Origin: a virus
IMG/VR virus record: IMGVR_UViG_3300021594_000641
Span: 1 to 64,000 of that record
Strand: one strand, 5' to 3'
Length of the DNA: 64,000 bases
A model generated the notes under the pieces. That model ran no database searches. It was not told the origin of the DNA and saw only the letters and a program-made list of their open reading frames with translations. Below, piece after piece: positions 6,830 through 13,793 of this stretch. Numbering within the stretch: position 1 is the first letter of the stretch; each line of letters starts with the position of its first letter. A program made the position numbers and the translations under genes.

Positions 6830-8029
6830 TCACTCTCCTTTTTTGAATTTGACCAGGTGCCTGGCGTAAACTTCCGCCAGGCTAACACGACCAGACGCCA
6901 CTATCATTTTCTCTACGTACTCTGTTCCTCCTTTTGTGGCTTTGATGAATTTTTCAATTGTCCAACCAAATTGCCAGCGATAGAAAGCTGTACAATTATC
7001 AGCTTTCATGGCCTGGACCATCCAAAAGAAACATTCTTCTTTGTTTTCTTCTTTTATGTCGTGACCTTCCGCTATAAGATCAAACAAAGTTGACATAAAA
7101 GCATAAGGATGTTTTTCTAGTTCATCCCTGTACTCTTGCCAGTTTCCTTCTTTGCAATTTTCTTCATACCTTCCATAAAGCCACTCGTTAGTCAAAGAGT
7201 TGCTTCTAGGTATTTCTATCTCTCTCCCTTCTTCCCTAGCTTTTAGAATTTTATTCTTCCTAATAGCTTCTTCTTTTAAACCTTTTATAAGAACAGTCTC
7301 TATCCTTTCATTAGGCTTTCTTATAACTTTTACGTAATAAAAAAGAATTGCGGCTATTTTTTTGTCATAAACTTTGTCTTCATGATTTCTATAGCTTTCT
7401 AGATTTAAGCTAAGAACTATTGTTTCTAAAACACTTAGAAACTTGTTTTTAGCTTCGACGCTATTAATCGACTCAACGTAATCTTCCAAAAACTCTAGTA
7501 TAATTTCAGCGGCTTCTAGCTCGTTTATCTGTAGATTATTATTCCTAACCTCCAGTTGCTTACTTAAAAACAGCTCTGTTGTCCTTACAAGCTCTGCTTC
7601 TAACTCCTCCCATCTATCTTCATTTTCTGAGTTCTCGTCGGCATGTTTAAGAACCGAAGTGTATCGCGTGGCGTGCGCTACTGTACTCTTAAACGCTGTT
7701 TTATTATGAAACATTACTTCATAGTCAATTTCTCTAAGCTCTTTTATGATGAGGTCTTCTACAGGCTTAAACCTTTTATGCAAGATATAATTTGCATAGT
7801 CTGTAGCTATGTTTATAGACGTCAGAATTAATTCTTCGTAATGCGGATTTCCTACATAACTTCTGTTTTTATGGATTCGTCTATAGGCTTCGTACGCTGA
7901 CATGCCCTTGTCTGGTTTTTTAGCTTTAAATCTGCTTTCTCCTTCTTTGACAGCAACTTTTGGTTTGTACTTTTTAGCCTTATCTATGATCTGAGCCGCC
8001 TCGATCATCTTGTCAGCTACGTCTGTCAT
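6830..8029 (-). CDS. Large helical protein of unknown function, 399 aa
   Basis: ATG at 8029 overlaps the stop of the upstream gene (ATGA), with GGAGCAAG as ribosome site. The sequence is charged and helical throughout, with Trp/Tyr-rich patches in the C-terminal third (YGRYEENCKEGNWQEYRDE, FYRWQFGWTIEKF). It resembles helical-repeat proteins only in composition. It lies 3 nt from the 580-aa gene, so the two are surely co-translated. No enzymatic motif was found. Confidence 0.7.
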   Translation of the reverse strand: MTDVADKMIEAAQIIDKAKKYKPKVAVKEGESRFKAKKPDKGMSAYEAYRRIHKNRSYVGNPHYEELILTSINIATDYANYILHKRFKPVEDLIIKELREIDYEVMFHNKTAFKSTVAHATRYTSVLKHADENSENEDRWEELEAELVRTTELFLSKQLEVRNNNLQINELEAAEIILEFLEDYVESINSVEAKNKFLSVLETIVLSLNLESYRNHEDKVYDKKIAAILFYYVKVIRKPNERIETVLIKGLKEEAIRKNKILKAREEGREIEIPRSNSLTNEWLYGRYEENCKEGNWQEYRDELEKHPYAFMSTLFDLIAEGHDIKEENKEECFFWMVQAMKADNCTAFYRWQFGWTIEKFIKATKGGTEYVEKMIVASGRVSLAEVYARHLVKFKKGE

Positions 8030-8322
8030 TTCTTGCTCCTGTCCTTGGTTAGTTCAAACTCAATCCTTGCCTTGATCTTGTCTACAACTTTTGAGATAGT
8101 CTCGGCATTTGGTGACTCATCTCCTTTAGGGCTTTCTCCTGGAATGACCCCAAGCTCTCTTAAGATCGACATGCAAAAATTCAAATCGTAATAGAGCTCA
8201 AAAAGATACTTGTCAGTCTTGCCTGACCCTATAGTTCTTCTTAGATACACCTCCTTCAATCTTTCTCTTATGTTTGCCAGCCGTTTGAACGGGTCTTTTA
8301 TGTGATTACGACCTATCGCCAT
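8026..8322 (-). CDS. Helical hypothetical protein, 98 aa
   Basis: ATG at 8322 with GGAGCG a short distance upstream. It is basic at the N-terminus and helical (NIRERLKEVYLRR, ISKVVDKIKARIEFEL). Overlaps both neighbours slightly, so it is part of a coupled block from 8788 to 5084. No family recognised. Confidence 0.62.
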   Translation of the reverse strand: MAIGRNHIKDPFKRLANIRERLKEVYLRRTIGSGKTDKYLFELYYDLNFCMSILRELGVIPGESPKGDESPNAETISKVVDKIKARIEFELTKDRSKK

Positions 8323-8788
8323 CTTCGCTCCTCCACCAAAAAGGTTTTTCCCTGCCCTTCCAAGAAGCTATATTTTTCTTTCCTCCTATGTAATAAGCCC
8401 TGTATGCCTCTATTACACTTTCCCTTTTGTACTCGTCAGGCATAGCCTGAGGAGGTTCGGAGAAAGGGAACTCCGGAAGAAGAACCGACTGCTTTTTGCA
8501 ATCGTCTAGCACTTCTAAACACTTGTGTGTTTTTCCGTACCTGTATTGGTACTCAGAACACAAAGAAAACCCGAGAGCCACCAACCAATTAAAATTGGCC
8601 TGTGACTCTCGGGTCCATAAATTGCACGGATGGTTCTTATGAGCTTTTTTGTAGAGGGGCTTACCGCCGTGATACCACAGCGCCGTGCAAAGCAACTGCG
8701 CGGTTTCAAGCGGCATCTTGACTACATGTTTATCAAGATGCCACTTGGCGCATTCCTCTACGTCATAAGAAAGAACGAATATATTCAT
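8306..8788 (-). CDS. Conserved phage/bacterial protein of the MNIFVL-DKHVVKM type, 160 aa
   Basis: Begins MNIFVLSYDVEECAKWHL and DKHVVKMPLETAQLL, followed by HKNHPCNLWTRES, YRYGKTHK, QAMPDEYK and a final AYYIGGKK, all blocks I recall as strongly conserved in a protein seen in many phages and some bacteria. The invariant His, Lys, Asp and Trp residues suggest an enzyme, possibly acting on nucleotides or DNA, but I know no proven activity. The ATG at 8788 overlaps the previous stop; its ribosome site is weak, so translation is probably coupled. Confidence 0.75.
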   Translation of the reverse strand: MNIFVLSYDVEECAKWHLDKHVVKMPLETAQLLCTALWYHGGKPLYKKAHKNHPCNLWTRESQANFNWLVALGFSLCSEYQYRYGKTHKCLEVLDDCKKQSVLLPEFPFSEPPQAMPDEYKRESVIEAYRAYYIGGKKNIASWKGREKPFWWRSEDGDRS

Positions 8789-8958
8789 TCGTCTGTCGGC
8801 TTCATCTTCTCCTCCATGGTCTTCAAATACACCATCACAAATTCGTCAACCACTTGAGTGCTGTCAGAACCCTCGTATTTCTCCTTCATTCTCTTAAGCG
8901 TCTTAATCGCTTCGTCTCTGAGCTGCTCGTATGTCACAACCACTGTCAGCTTGACCAT
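8785..8958 (-). CDS. Small hypothetical protein, 57 aa
   Basis: The ATG at 8958 (MVKLTVVVTYEQL) is chosen for its TAGGAG site 7 nt upstream; a longer frame exists but overlaps the neighbour needlessly. One strand (LTVVVTY) is followed by a long helix. No family recognised. Its stop overlaps the next start (ATGA). Confidence 0.6.
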   Translation of the reverse strand: MVKLTVVVTYEQLRDEAIKTLKRMKEKYEGSDSTQVVDEFVMVYLKTMEEKMKPTDE

Positions 8959-8968
8959 ATAAACTCTC

Positions 8969-9241
8969 CTAGTCGCAACTAAGCCAACGATCCAGAACCA
9001 AAACAAAATTGTTGTTAGAGTCTTTCTTGTCCATAGCCTCGGACATGTATCCGCATGGCGGATACCAGCTCAAGAAAGCTTCTTTTATTTTCTCTTTGTT
9101 TTCTTCTACTCCTTGTCCCTGCATGGAAACTGTCGACTTTGAGCTGTCTCTGTACTCAAAAACCTTCCAGTCTTTTGTTTCTTCCGGCGTGAAAATTTCG
9201 TTGAGATACCCAAGGCTTTTCAACTGTATAGGTAAACCCAT
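8969..9241 (-). CDS. Hypothetical protein, 90 aa
   Basis: ATG at 9241 with GAAAGGAAAG. The protein contains a Trp-Tyr-Pro-Pro motif (FLSWYPPCGYMSEA) and ends in a hydrophobic strand (NNFVLVLDRWLSC). Function unknown; it may be a small alpha/beta domain. Confidence 0.6.
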   Translation of the reverse strand: MGLPIQLKSLGYLNEIFTPEETKDWKVFEYRDSSKSTVSMQGQGVEENKEKIKEAFLSWYPPCGYMSEAMDKKDSNNNFVLVLDRWLSCD

Positions 9242-9255
9242 GACTCTTTCCTTTC

Positions 9256-9456
9256 TTAAAACAACTCTGGAAAATTAGCCTTGAGCGTGTCGTCTGATAC
9301 ACTTTCAAGTCTGTCAGTTCCAACTAAGAAATCTTCCATCTTGTCTTCTGAAAGTTCTATTCCTGGCACCAACCTTTCTGTTTCAGAAATCTTTCTCCAA
9401 CATTTTTGTTTTGCCTCTAGCGCTTCTCTTAATAATCGAAGCTTCTCTTGGGACAT
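9256..9456 (-). CDS. Small helical hypothetical protein, 66 aa
   Basis: ATG at 9456 (MSQEKLRLLREALEAK) with AGGAGG 11 nt upstream. This start is favoured over an upstream TTG at 9504. Helical N-terminus, acidic C-terminus. It starts inside the last 74 nt of the deaminase-like gene, so coupled translation is likely. No function assigned. Confidence 0.6.
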   Translation of the reverse strand: MSQEKLRLLREALEAKQKCWRKISETERLVPGIELSEDKMEDFLVGTDRLESVSDDTLKANFPELF

Positions 9457-9838
9457 ACGATAAAAACCCTCCTGGGAAACTGTAGTAAAATTTGCTGCAG
9501 CCAAGTGCGGTCATCATCTTGGTGCAAGCAGCACAGGGCTTGCTTATTCGCAAATCCCCTTGTTTGTTCATCCTCACGTTCACTATTTGAAAAGGAGGTT
9601 TAACTGGAGACTTTCTATAAGCCGCCAGTTCTGAGTGCCACTTAGGTCTAAACCCTTTGTCCCAGTTTCGGTGATACCCGTAATGCCTGGGAGGTTCTTT
9701 CTTTGAGTTGGTTGCCCAACTTACCAAAACACCGTCTTTTATTACGAAACTGTAATGCGGGAAATTTTTTAGCTCTGGATGCTTACTTAATTTTTTTAAA
9801 CAAGTAGACAGTATCTTATCCACAAGTTTCTTCTTCAT
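9383..9838 (-). CDS. Cytidine/deoxycytidylate deaminase-like protein, 151 aa
   Basis: The ATG at 9838 follows AAAGGAA. The protein contains HSE (H68, E70) and PCAAC (C102, C105), the zinc-binding and catalytic signature of the cytidine deaminase superfamily, with the usual hydrophobic strand ahead of PCxxC and GCSKFYYS after it. In phages such proteins deaminate dCMP or free nucleosides to feed dTMP synthesis, but substrate cannot be read from sequence. The C-terminus is short and basic. A palindrome lies in its upstream region (9875-9910). Confidence 0.75.
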   Translation of the reverse strand: MKKKLVDKILSTCLKKLSKHPELKNFPHYSFVIKDGVLVSWATNSKKEPPRHYGYHRNWDKGFRPKWHSELAAYRKSPVKPPFQIVNVRMNKQGDLRISKPCAACTKMMTALGCSKFYYSFPGGFLSYVPREASIIKRSARGKTKMLEKDF

Positions 9839-9874
9839 AGCGTTCCTTTCTTTAAACACAAACTTAGCTAGGTT

Positions 9875-9910
9875 AAATCGCTTGTCTTTTTTGAAAAAAG
9901 TCAAGTGATT
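9875..9910. promoter_or_regulatory. Palindrome copy 1 upstream of the deaminase-like gene
   Basis: AAATCGCTTGTC, a T-run, an A-run and GTCAAGTGATT form a near-perfect palindrome. A nearly identical copy is at 10000-10036. Lying 37 nt upstream of the start codon at 9838, and containing TTGACT on the minus strand, it may be an operator or part of a promoter. Confidence 0.6.
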
Positions 9911-9999
9911 GGCTTTGCTAAGAAGTTTAGTAAAGAAAAGTTAACTAACTTGTTTTTAAATTTTTGTATAAAAAATTTACAAAAATTATAGCAAATGCC

Positions 10000-10036
10000 A
10001 AATCGCTTGACTTTTTTAAAAAAAGTCAAGCGATTT
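10000..10036. promoter_or_regulatory. Palindrome copy 2 downstream of the TnpB/Cas12-like gene
   Basis: AAATCGCTTGAC and GTCAAGCGATTT form a perfect inverted repeat around T and A runs. It can act as the terminator of the gene ending at 10072, or as an operator: on the minus strand a good TATAAT box follows 20 nt after it. The 167-nt gap 9905-10071 contains no ORF. Confidence 0.65.
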
Positions 10037-10071
10037 GAACTCATACAACTTTGCGTGACAGCGTGACAAAC

Positions 10072-11325
10072 TTATTGTATTAACACGGTTATACTAAAGT
10101 CGTTAGCAGCGTTAATTAGCCTGTTAAGCATGTTAGACCAGTTCCAATCGTACTGACCTATTGTCCTTTCGGCCTTGTTTATTACAATTGTTCCGCAGTC
10201 TTCCTTAACTGCCCAGTCTACCAATCTTCTTACCCAAGCCTTGTTGTAGTCTTCTATCACCCTTTCTCGGTTTAAAGTATTCCTGTCTCGTACAGCTTGG
10301 TGCCTAAGCCAGGCTCTCCTGTGTCCCCAAGGTCTTGTCTTACTACCGCAGGCTGACACCCTCTTGTCTAAAGCTTTAGACCTTTGTTGATGCTGAGCCA
10401 GCCAGGCCAGCACAGCCTCCTGGTCTATGAGTAAAGGCTTTATTTTTTTCTCTCCTTTCATTTCAGTCTTCGCTGAAATTAAATACTGTTTATTAGTTTC
10501 TAGCTTGTTGTTTATATCTATTCTTAAAGTGTTAGGCCTTTCTGTTGTATCCTTTTTGTTTCGCTCATAGGCTATTCTTAAACAAAGCTGGTCAGGCTTT
10601 GAATCCTTTCTCTTGTAATTTATGTCCACAGACAAAAACTTGTACTCTGGGTTCTCCTGGTTCCAACCTTCTTTTATTTTCCTCCATACCGCGTTCCTCA
10701 TGCCGTCAAGGTTGCCTATTTTGAAAGCAACCTCTCCAACGTCTTTACGCCAAGACAAAGTCAAAGTCCTTTTTACGAAAGCTTTTTTCTTCAAATGAGC
10801 CGCGAACATTGTTATTGGTACTCTCTCCATCCTAGGCTCTTTTCTAACGGCCTGAAGATGCAGAAAATTTCTTTTAGCGTTATAGACCGGATCGCCGGAT
10901 TTATAAGCTTTTGTCACCTTTTCCCTGACGTCATCAAACAGAAGCGATTTGGCGTTTCCAGCGTACAAGTCTTCAAGAACTACGCTCCTGAGCTCGTACA
11001 TAGTCATTCCGGACTTTCCTCCAAACAGGGATTTTAAAGTATCACTTGTAGCTTCCTTGTTTGGCACAAGGACTATGTTAGTGTCATCTCCGTTGGAGAC
11101 GTGCCGTATAGTAGCTCCCGACAGCAGAGCTTGACCGTATATGGCTGACACTTTCTTGCATACTTTTCTGTGGTCATCTATTGAAGTTATGACTCTTCTT
11201 TTAAGAGCGCGCTCAGCCTCAATTATTTCTTCCTTTGTGGCTTTATCGTCCACTTCAGGAACTACAAAAACATCGAGGCCGAGCGTCAAAATTACCTTGT
11301 TGCTGACAACTGTCTCAGTAGCCAT
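10072..11325 (-). CDS. TnpB/Cas12-like protein lacking RuvC-III and zinc ribbon
   Basis: ATG at 11325 with AAGGATT; 417 aa. The last 170 residues follow the order of a TnpB/Cas12 RuvC domain. There is a strand pair before RIDIN (D270, RuvC-I-like), a Lys/Arg-rich bridge region with GSKTRPWGHRRAW and paired helices (RNTLNRERVIEDYNK), then CGTIVIN (380-383) where RuvC-II normally has (V/I)(V/I)xE. After the helix that normally precedes the zinc finger it stops at residue 417. RuvC-III and the CxxC pairs are absent, and the expected RuvC-II Glu reads Asn383, with Glu386 three residues later. N-terminal residues 1-165 are mostly helical (REC-like). Probably RNA-guided DNA binding without cleavage, or a decayed nuclease. 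Homology is judged by eye; a related transposase fold is the main alternative. Confidence 0.6.
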   Translation of the reverse strand: MATETVVSNKVILTLGLDVFVVPEVDDKATKEEIIEAERALKRRVITSIDDHRKVCKKVSAIYGQALLSGATIRHVSNGDDTNIVLVPNKEATSDTLKSLFGGKSGMTMYELRSVVLEDLYAGNAKSLLFDDVREKVTKAYKSGDPVYNAKRNFLHLQAVRKEPRMERVPITMFAAHLKKKAFVKRTLTLSWRKDVGEVAFKIGNLDGMRNAVWRKIKEGWNQENPEYKFLSVDINYKRKDSKPDQLCLRIAYERNKKDTTERPNTLRIDINNKLETNKQYLISAKTEMKGEKKIKPLLIDQEAVLAWLAQHQQRSKALDKRVSACGSKTRPWGHRRAWLRHQAVRDRNTLNRERVIEDYNKAWVRRLVDWAVKEDCGTIVINKAERTIGQYDWNWSNMLNRLINAANDFSITVLIQ

Positions 11326-11335
11326 TGGAATCCTT

Positions 11336-11668
11336 TCAGTCAGTTACAGCCTTGAACCATAAGACCCCGGCTATTGCGATGGTCAAGGCTATCCATCCTT
11401 GCCACCCTATGCTCTTTTCTTGCAGCATCGCCGGTATTACTGCATATAGAGCTACGATTATTATGTCCCACGCCATCGAGAAGGCGATTATCTTATCCGT
11501 GTCGTTCATTGTCTTTACAGTGAAGACCCAGAGAAGAGAGGACATAATACTTACAGACATGCTGATAGGAAGAAAAAAGTTAGAGTCTCGAATCTCTTGT
11601 TTGTAAGTAGCCATTGAAGCAATGGAGTATATCAAAGTAACCATCAATAAACTCACTATTGCTACCAC
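11336..11668 (-). CDS. Small multi-pass membrane protein, 110 aa
   Basis: GTG at 11668 close behind GGGAGG. Four hydrophobic segments are visible (about residues 2-20, 30-50, 61-82, 88-106), separated by short charged turns. Composition resembles small transporters of the EmrE/EamA type or a holin, but no diagnostic residue supports either. It lies 10 nt upstream of the TnpB/Cas12-like gene and is probably in the same operon. Confidence 0.65.
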   Translation of the reverse strand: MVAIVSLLMVTLIYSIASMATYKQEIRDSNFFLPISMSVSIMSSLLWVFTVKTMNDTDKIIAFSMAWDIIIVALYAVIPAMLQEKSIGWQGWIALTIAIAGVLWFKAVTD

Positions 11669-11693
11669 AGCGCCTCCCAGCTTTTAAAAAGCA

Positions 11694-11712
11694 AAGGCTC
11701 GAAGCGAGCCCT
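11694..11712 (-). terminator. Rho-independent terminator
   Basis: GGCTCG, a 3-nt loop and CGAGCC form a short stable hairpin; on the minus strand a TTTGCTTTTT tract follows. It closes the gene at 11721-12104. Confidence 0.75.
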
Positions 11713-11720
11713 TACTGATT

Positions 11721-12104
11721 CTAAACTGAGTGGCCTTCCAACTCTATAGCTACGATCTGCTCAACTTTTCTAAGAGCCTCAGTCCTTACCCCGGCTTTTC
11801 TTGCCTGATCAGCAAGCTCTTTTGCTGTCTTAAGCAAATCGACCATTTGATCAGAAATATTTTCCATAACGCCTACAGACTCTTCCATTCTGTCTATCAA
11901 GCTGTTGTAACTGTCGGAATATTCCTTCAGTAGCAATTTTGTTTTTATTACTTCATCCACCAAGTACTGGACTGCTTTTTCTTCAGTCACGTCCCCTTGG
12001 TTGAAAGCCTCTACAGTCTTTTTTATCTCTTCGTGCTTCTTTAAGTCTTTGGCTTTTATTTTTTCTTCCAGCCCAGGAACTCTGTAAACAATATTCCTTG
12101 CCAT
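11721..12104 (-). CDS. Coiled-coil hypothetical protein, 127 aa
   Basis: ATG at 12104 (MARNIVYRVPG) with AAGGAGA. Apart from the first 15 residues it is one long helical protein with regular heptads (KKHEEIKKTVEAF, SLIDRMEESVGVMENISDQM). It is flanked by terminators on both sides and so is either monocistronic or reached by read-through from the tRNA genes. Unknown function. Confidence 0.65.
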   Translation of the reverse strand: MARNIVYRVPGLEEKIKAKDLKKHEEIKKTVEAFNQGDVTEEKAVQYLVDEVIKTKLLLKEYSDSYNSLIDRMEESVGVMENISDQMVDLLKTAKELADQARKAGVRTEALRKVEQIVAIELEGHSV

Positions 12105-12123
12105 ACTTGTCTCCTTGTAAAAC

Positions 12124-12153
12124 AAAAACCCCAGCTGCTACTAACAGCTGGGG
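12124..12153 (-). terminator. Rho-independent terminator after the tRNA cluster
   Basis: CCCCAGCTG pairs with CAGCTGGGG across a 7-nt loop, and the minus strand then reads GGTTTTTGTTTT. It ends the tRNA transcript directly upstream of the gene at 11721-12104. Confidence 0.9.
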
Positions 12154-12156
12154 CAT

Positions 12157-12230
12157 TACTCTCGGCGGGAATCGAACCCACAACCTGCGGAGTAGAAATC
12201 CGCTGCTCTATCCAGTTGAGCTACGAGAGC
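12157..12230 (-). tRNA. tRNA-Arg (anticodon TCT)
   Basis: Full cloverleaf: acceptor GCTCTCG/CGAGAGT, D arm GCTC..GAGC, anticodon stem GCGGA/TCCGC with loop TTTCTAC, T loop TTCGATT. Anticodon TCT reads AGA/AGG. No CCA is encoded. First removed from the 3' side of a three-tRNA cluster. Confidence 0.93.
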
Positions 12231-12232
12231 TT

Positions 12233-12306
12233 AAGCCACCGGAGGGACTCGAACCCTCAACCCCTGGTTTACAAAACCAGAGCTCTACCGTTGAGCTACA
12301 GTGGCT
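12233..12306 (-). tRNA. tRNA-Thr (anticodon TGT)
   Basis: Cloverleaf with acceptor AGCCACT/GGTGGCT, D arm GCTC..GAGC, anticodon stem CTGGT/ACCAG with loop TTTGTAA, and T arm GAGGG TTCGAGT CCCTC. Anticodon TGT reads ACA, a frequent codon in the AT-rich genes here. CCA is not encoded. Confidence 0.93.
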
Positions 12307-12309
12307 AAT

Positions 12310-12381
12310 TGGACTCGGAAGGGATCGAACCTTCGACCGGACGTATATAAGACGTCTGCTCTCCCGCTGAGCTACGAGTCC
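12310..12381 (-). tRNA. tRNA-Ile (anticodon TAT)
   Basis: Cloverleaf with acceptor GGACTCG/CGAGTCC, anticodon stem GACGT/ACGTC and loop CTTATAT, giving anticodon TAT that reads ATA directly. Most bacteria read ATA with a lysidine-modified CAT tRNA instead, so a true TAT tRNA is uncommon. ATA is frequent in the phage genes. Confidence 0.88.
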
Positions 12382-12386
12382 TTAAA

Positions 12387-12420
12387 ATAACGCAGGAGAG
12401 TTTAAGCTCTCCTGCGTTAT
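12387..12420 (-). terminator. Rho-independent terminator
   Basis: A perfect 14-bp inverted repeat (ATAACGCAGGAGAG and complement) with a 6-nt loop, followed on the minus strand by TTTTAAGG. It separates the secreted-protein gene at 12442 from the tRNA cluster. Confidence 0.85.
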
Positions 12421-12441
12421 CATCTGGTCAGTTAAACTGAC

Positions 12442-12816
12442 TTAGTAACGGCAGCAGGCGTAGAACATGCCGTTGCTGCCTTGGGCAATACCCACTTCAC
12501 GGGGTTGCCAGCGATTGCGGAAGCAGCAGTTCATCTCTGCTGCGTACGGCGTGGATCCGCATCCAACGCCTTCATAGCCAGAATTACCACCGAAGTGGCC
12601 AATCCTTAATAGGCTGGCCATGTGGTTGGCCACGCCTTGAGCTGTTGAAAACGTTCCAGCAGCTACTGTCCTTACTGGTCCTTGGTTAGTTCCTCCGCCT
12701 TGCCCTCCGTTCCCGCGACGGTTGAACAGTCCAAAAGGACCAGCCTGCACGGTTGAGGCAACAGTGGCGACCATGCCAGCGGCTAGGACAGTCTTCAAAA
12801 TCTTACTACGCATCAT
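12442..12816 (-). CDS. Secreted Cys-rich protein of a CAP-derived-like family, 124 aa
   Basis: The N-terminus has a basic start (MMRSK), a hydrophobic core (VLAAGMVATVAST) and AQA-like cleavage site VQAG, a typical signal peptide. After a Gly/Asn-rich linker (about residues 30-48) comes a compact domain: GVANHMASLLRIGHFGG, GYEGVGCGSTPYAAEMNCCF, REVGIAQGSNGMFYACCRY. This pattern of HxGG, EGVG, NCC and a C-terminal exported strand is one I recall from secreted proteins of Planctomycetota. Function unknown; likely acts outside the cell membrane, perhaps on the host envelope. The ATG at 12813 has the better spacing from AGAGG. Downstream of the second secreted gene. Confidence 0.75.
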   Translation of the reverse strand: MMRSKILKTVLAAGMVATVASTVQAGPFGLFNRRGNGGQGGGTNQGPVRTVAAGTFSTAQGVANHMASLLRIGHFGGNSGYEGVGCGSTPYAAEMNCCFRNRWQPREVGIAQGSNGMFYACCRY

Positions 12817-12836
12817 GCACCTCTCTTTTTTTAAAC

Positions 12837-13118
12837 TTACTTACCTGCAGGCACTGCGATGTCAGGACCGTGCTTTTGATGCACAGTCTTGACAGCTTCC
12901 TTTTTAGGTGAGGCTACTAGGCCTTCCTTGCCCTTTGTTACTGGACTGATTGATCCATCAGACCAGCGAAGAGCGGGCGTTCCGTCCTTCTGGACGATGA
13001 TCTCAACCTTCTCCGTATGACGAGCCTCTCGGCGCTCTTTAATCCTTTCAAAAACTCCGGCTGTCGCCGTGCTACCTACTACCAAAGCCGCGCTTGCTGC
13101 CAAAACGATTCTCAACAT
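12837..13118 (-). CDS. Secreted small hypothetical protein, 93 aa
   Basis: ATG at 13118 behind AAAGGG. Residues 1-20 form a signal peptide (LRIVLAASAALVVGSTATAG, cut near ATA-G). The mature part is basic and begins with a charged helix (VFERIKERREARHTEK), then a strand (VEIIVQKDGTPALRW). Only 20 nt upstream of the other secreted protein, so both are exported together. No family recognised. Confidence 0.72.
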   Translation of the reverse strand: MLRIVLAASAALVVGSTATAGVFERIKERREARHTEKVEIIVQKDGTPALRWSDGSISPVTKGKEGLVASPKKEAVKTVHQKHGPDIAVPAGK

Positions 13119-13487
13119 GTCAAAACCCTTTCTTAAGAAAACAAAAACAGGAACTTCCTGTCTTACTGAAAATACGAGTTTCTGAGAAACCCGTCAGACC
13201 CTTAACCATTACTGGTTCGCCTCTCCTGGCGTTGCGTTTCATATTGAAACACTCAGGCTTAAGGGTAAGCCTTTTGATTGATACCCCTAGAGGCCTAGGT
13301 TGGCAAGGCCTCTAGGGGTTTGATGCCTTTAAGTTGCTGCAGCATCGTTCCCGGTCCTGAAACGATTCTGGTGGTTAAGTGTCCTTAAGACGGTTGGAGT
13401 TATTACCATCAGACACTTCGTATGAGGTCTCGTACCGTTCCCTCCCTACCGCAGCAAAAGCTCCGACAAAGCTTTCCTCAAAGGCCA
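13119..13487. other. Structured non-coding gap
   Basis: No credible ORF in 369 nt. It holds short palindromes (AACCATTACTGGTT, GTTTCATATTGAAAC) and AGGCTTA-AGGG-TAAGCCT at 13255-13272, which recurs exactly at the right edge of array 1. It also holds the perfect 12-bp hairpin at 13284-13318. On the minus strand it follows the tRNA at 13488-13560, so it may hold the terminator and promoter for the secreted genes, or a small RNA. Confidence 0.5.
13284..13318. terminator. Strong hairpin, probable terminator
   Basis: CCCCTAGAGGCC and GGCCTCTAGGGG are perfect 12-bp arms around an 11-nt loop. A short T-run follows on the plus strand (GGGGTTTG) and a T-poor run on the minus strand, so direction is unclear; by context it ends the tRNA/array-1 transcript on the minus strand. 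Confidence 0.6.
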
Positions 13488-13560
<73 letters not shown>

Positions 13561-13578
13561 TTTTATTTTTACTGCCTT

Positions 13579-13793
13579 TCTCTTATCCACGCACACGTGG
13601 GTGAGACGCCCTGGTGGACCTGGCCGACTATTCGTCCGTACCCCTTATCCACGCACGCGTGGGTGAGACGATGAGTTGGACAACTCCAACATTCCTCAAA
13701 TCCCCCTTATCCACGCACGCGTGGGTGAGACGATGACGCGGATGAAGCTTGGCTGGAAACGGTTCCCCTTATCCACGCACGCGTGGGTGAGAC
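13579..13793 (-). CRISPR. CRISPR mini-array 1: 4 repeats, 3 spacers
   Basis: Repeats of 29 nt at 13579-13607, 13641-13669, 13703-13731 and 13765-13793, with three unlike spacers of exactly 33 nt. Read on the minus strand the repeat starts GTCTCACCC, has a palindromic core CCACGC-GT-GCGTGG and ends ATAAGGGG. The leftmost copy differs at four positions while the three right ones are identical, so the leader end is on the right. Length 29, hairpin position and a GATAA-type 3' end match type I-E repeats. No cas genes adjoin; the TnpB/Cas12-like gene lies 2.3 kb away. Confidence 0.88.

Noticed and set aside
9905-10071. Missing C-terminal part of the TnpB/Cas12-like protein recoverable by frameshift
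   Set aside because: I translated the downstream sequence in the forward frames and found no TSxxC/CxxC zinc ribbon or RuvC-III Asp; a single frameshift does not restore it.
11336-11668. Calling the membrane protein an EmrE-type transporter or holin
   Set aside because: Four hydrophobic segments fit both, and the diagnostic Glu or holin charge pattern is not clear.
12098-12370. Plus-strand ORF of 90 aa across the tRNA cluster
   Set aside because: The text (for example GLEPSTPGLQNQ) is the usual meaningless translation opposite tRNAs; the tRNA cloverleaves explain the sequence.
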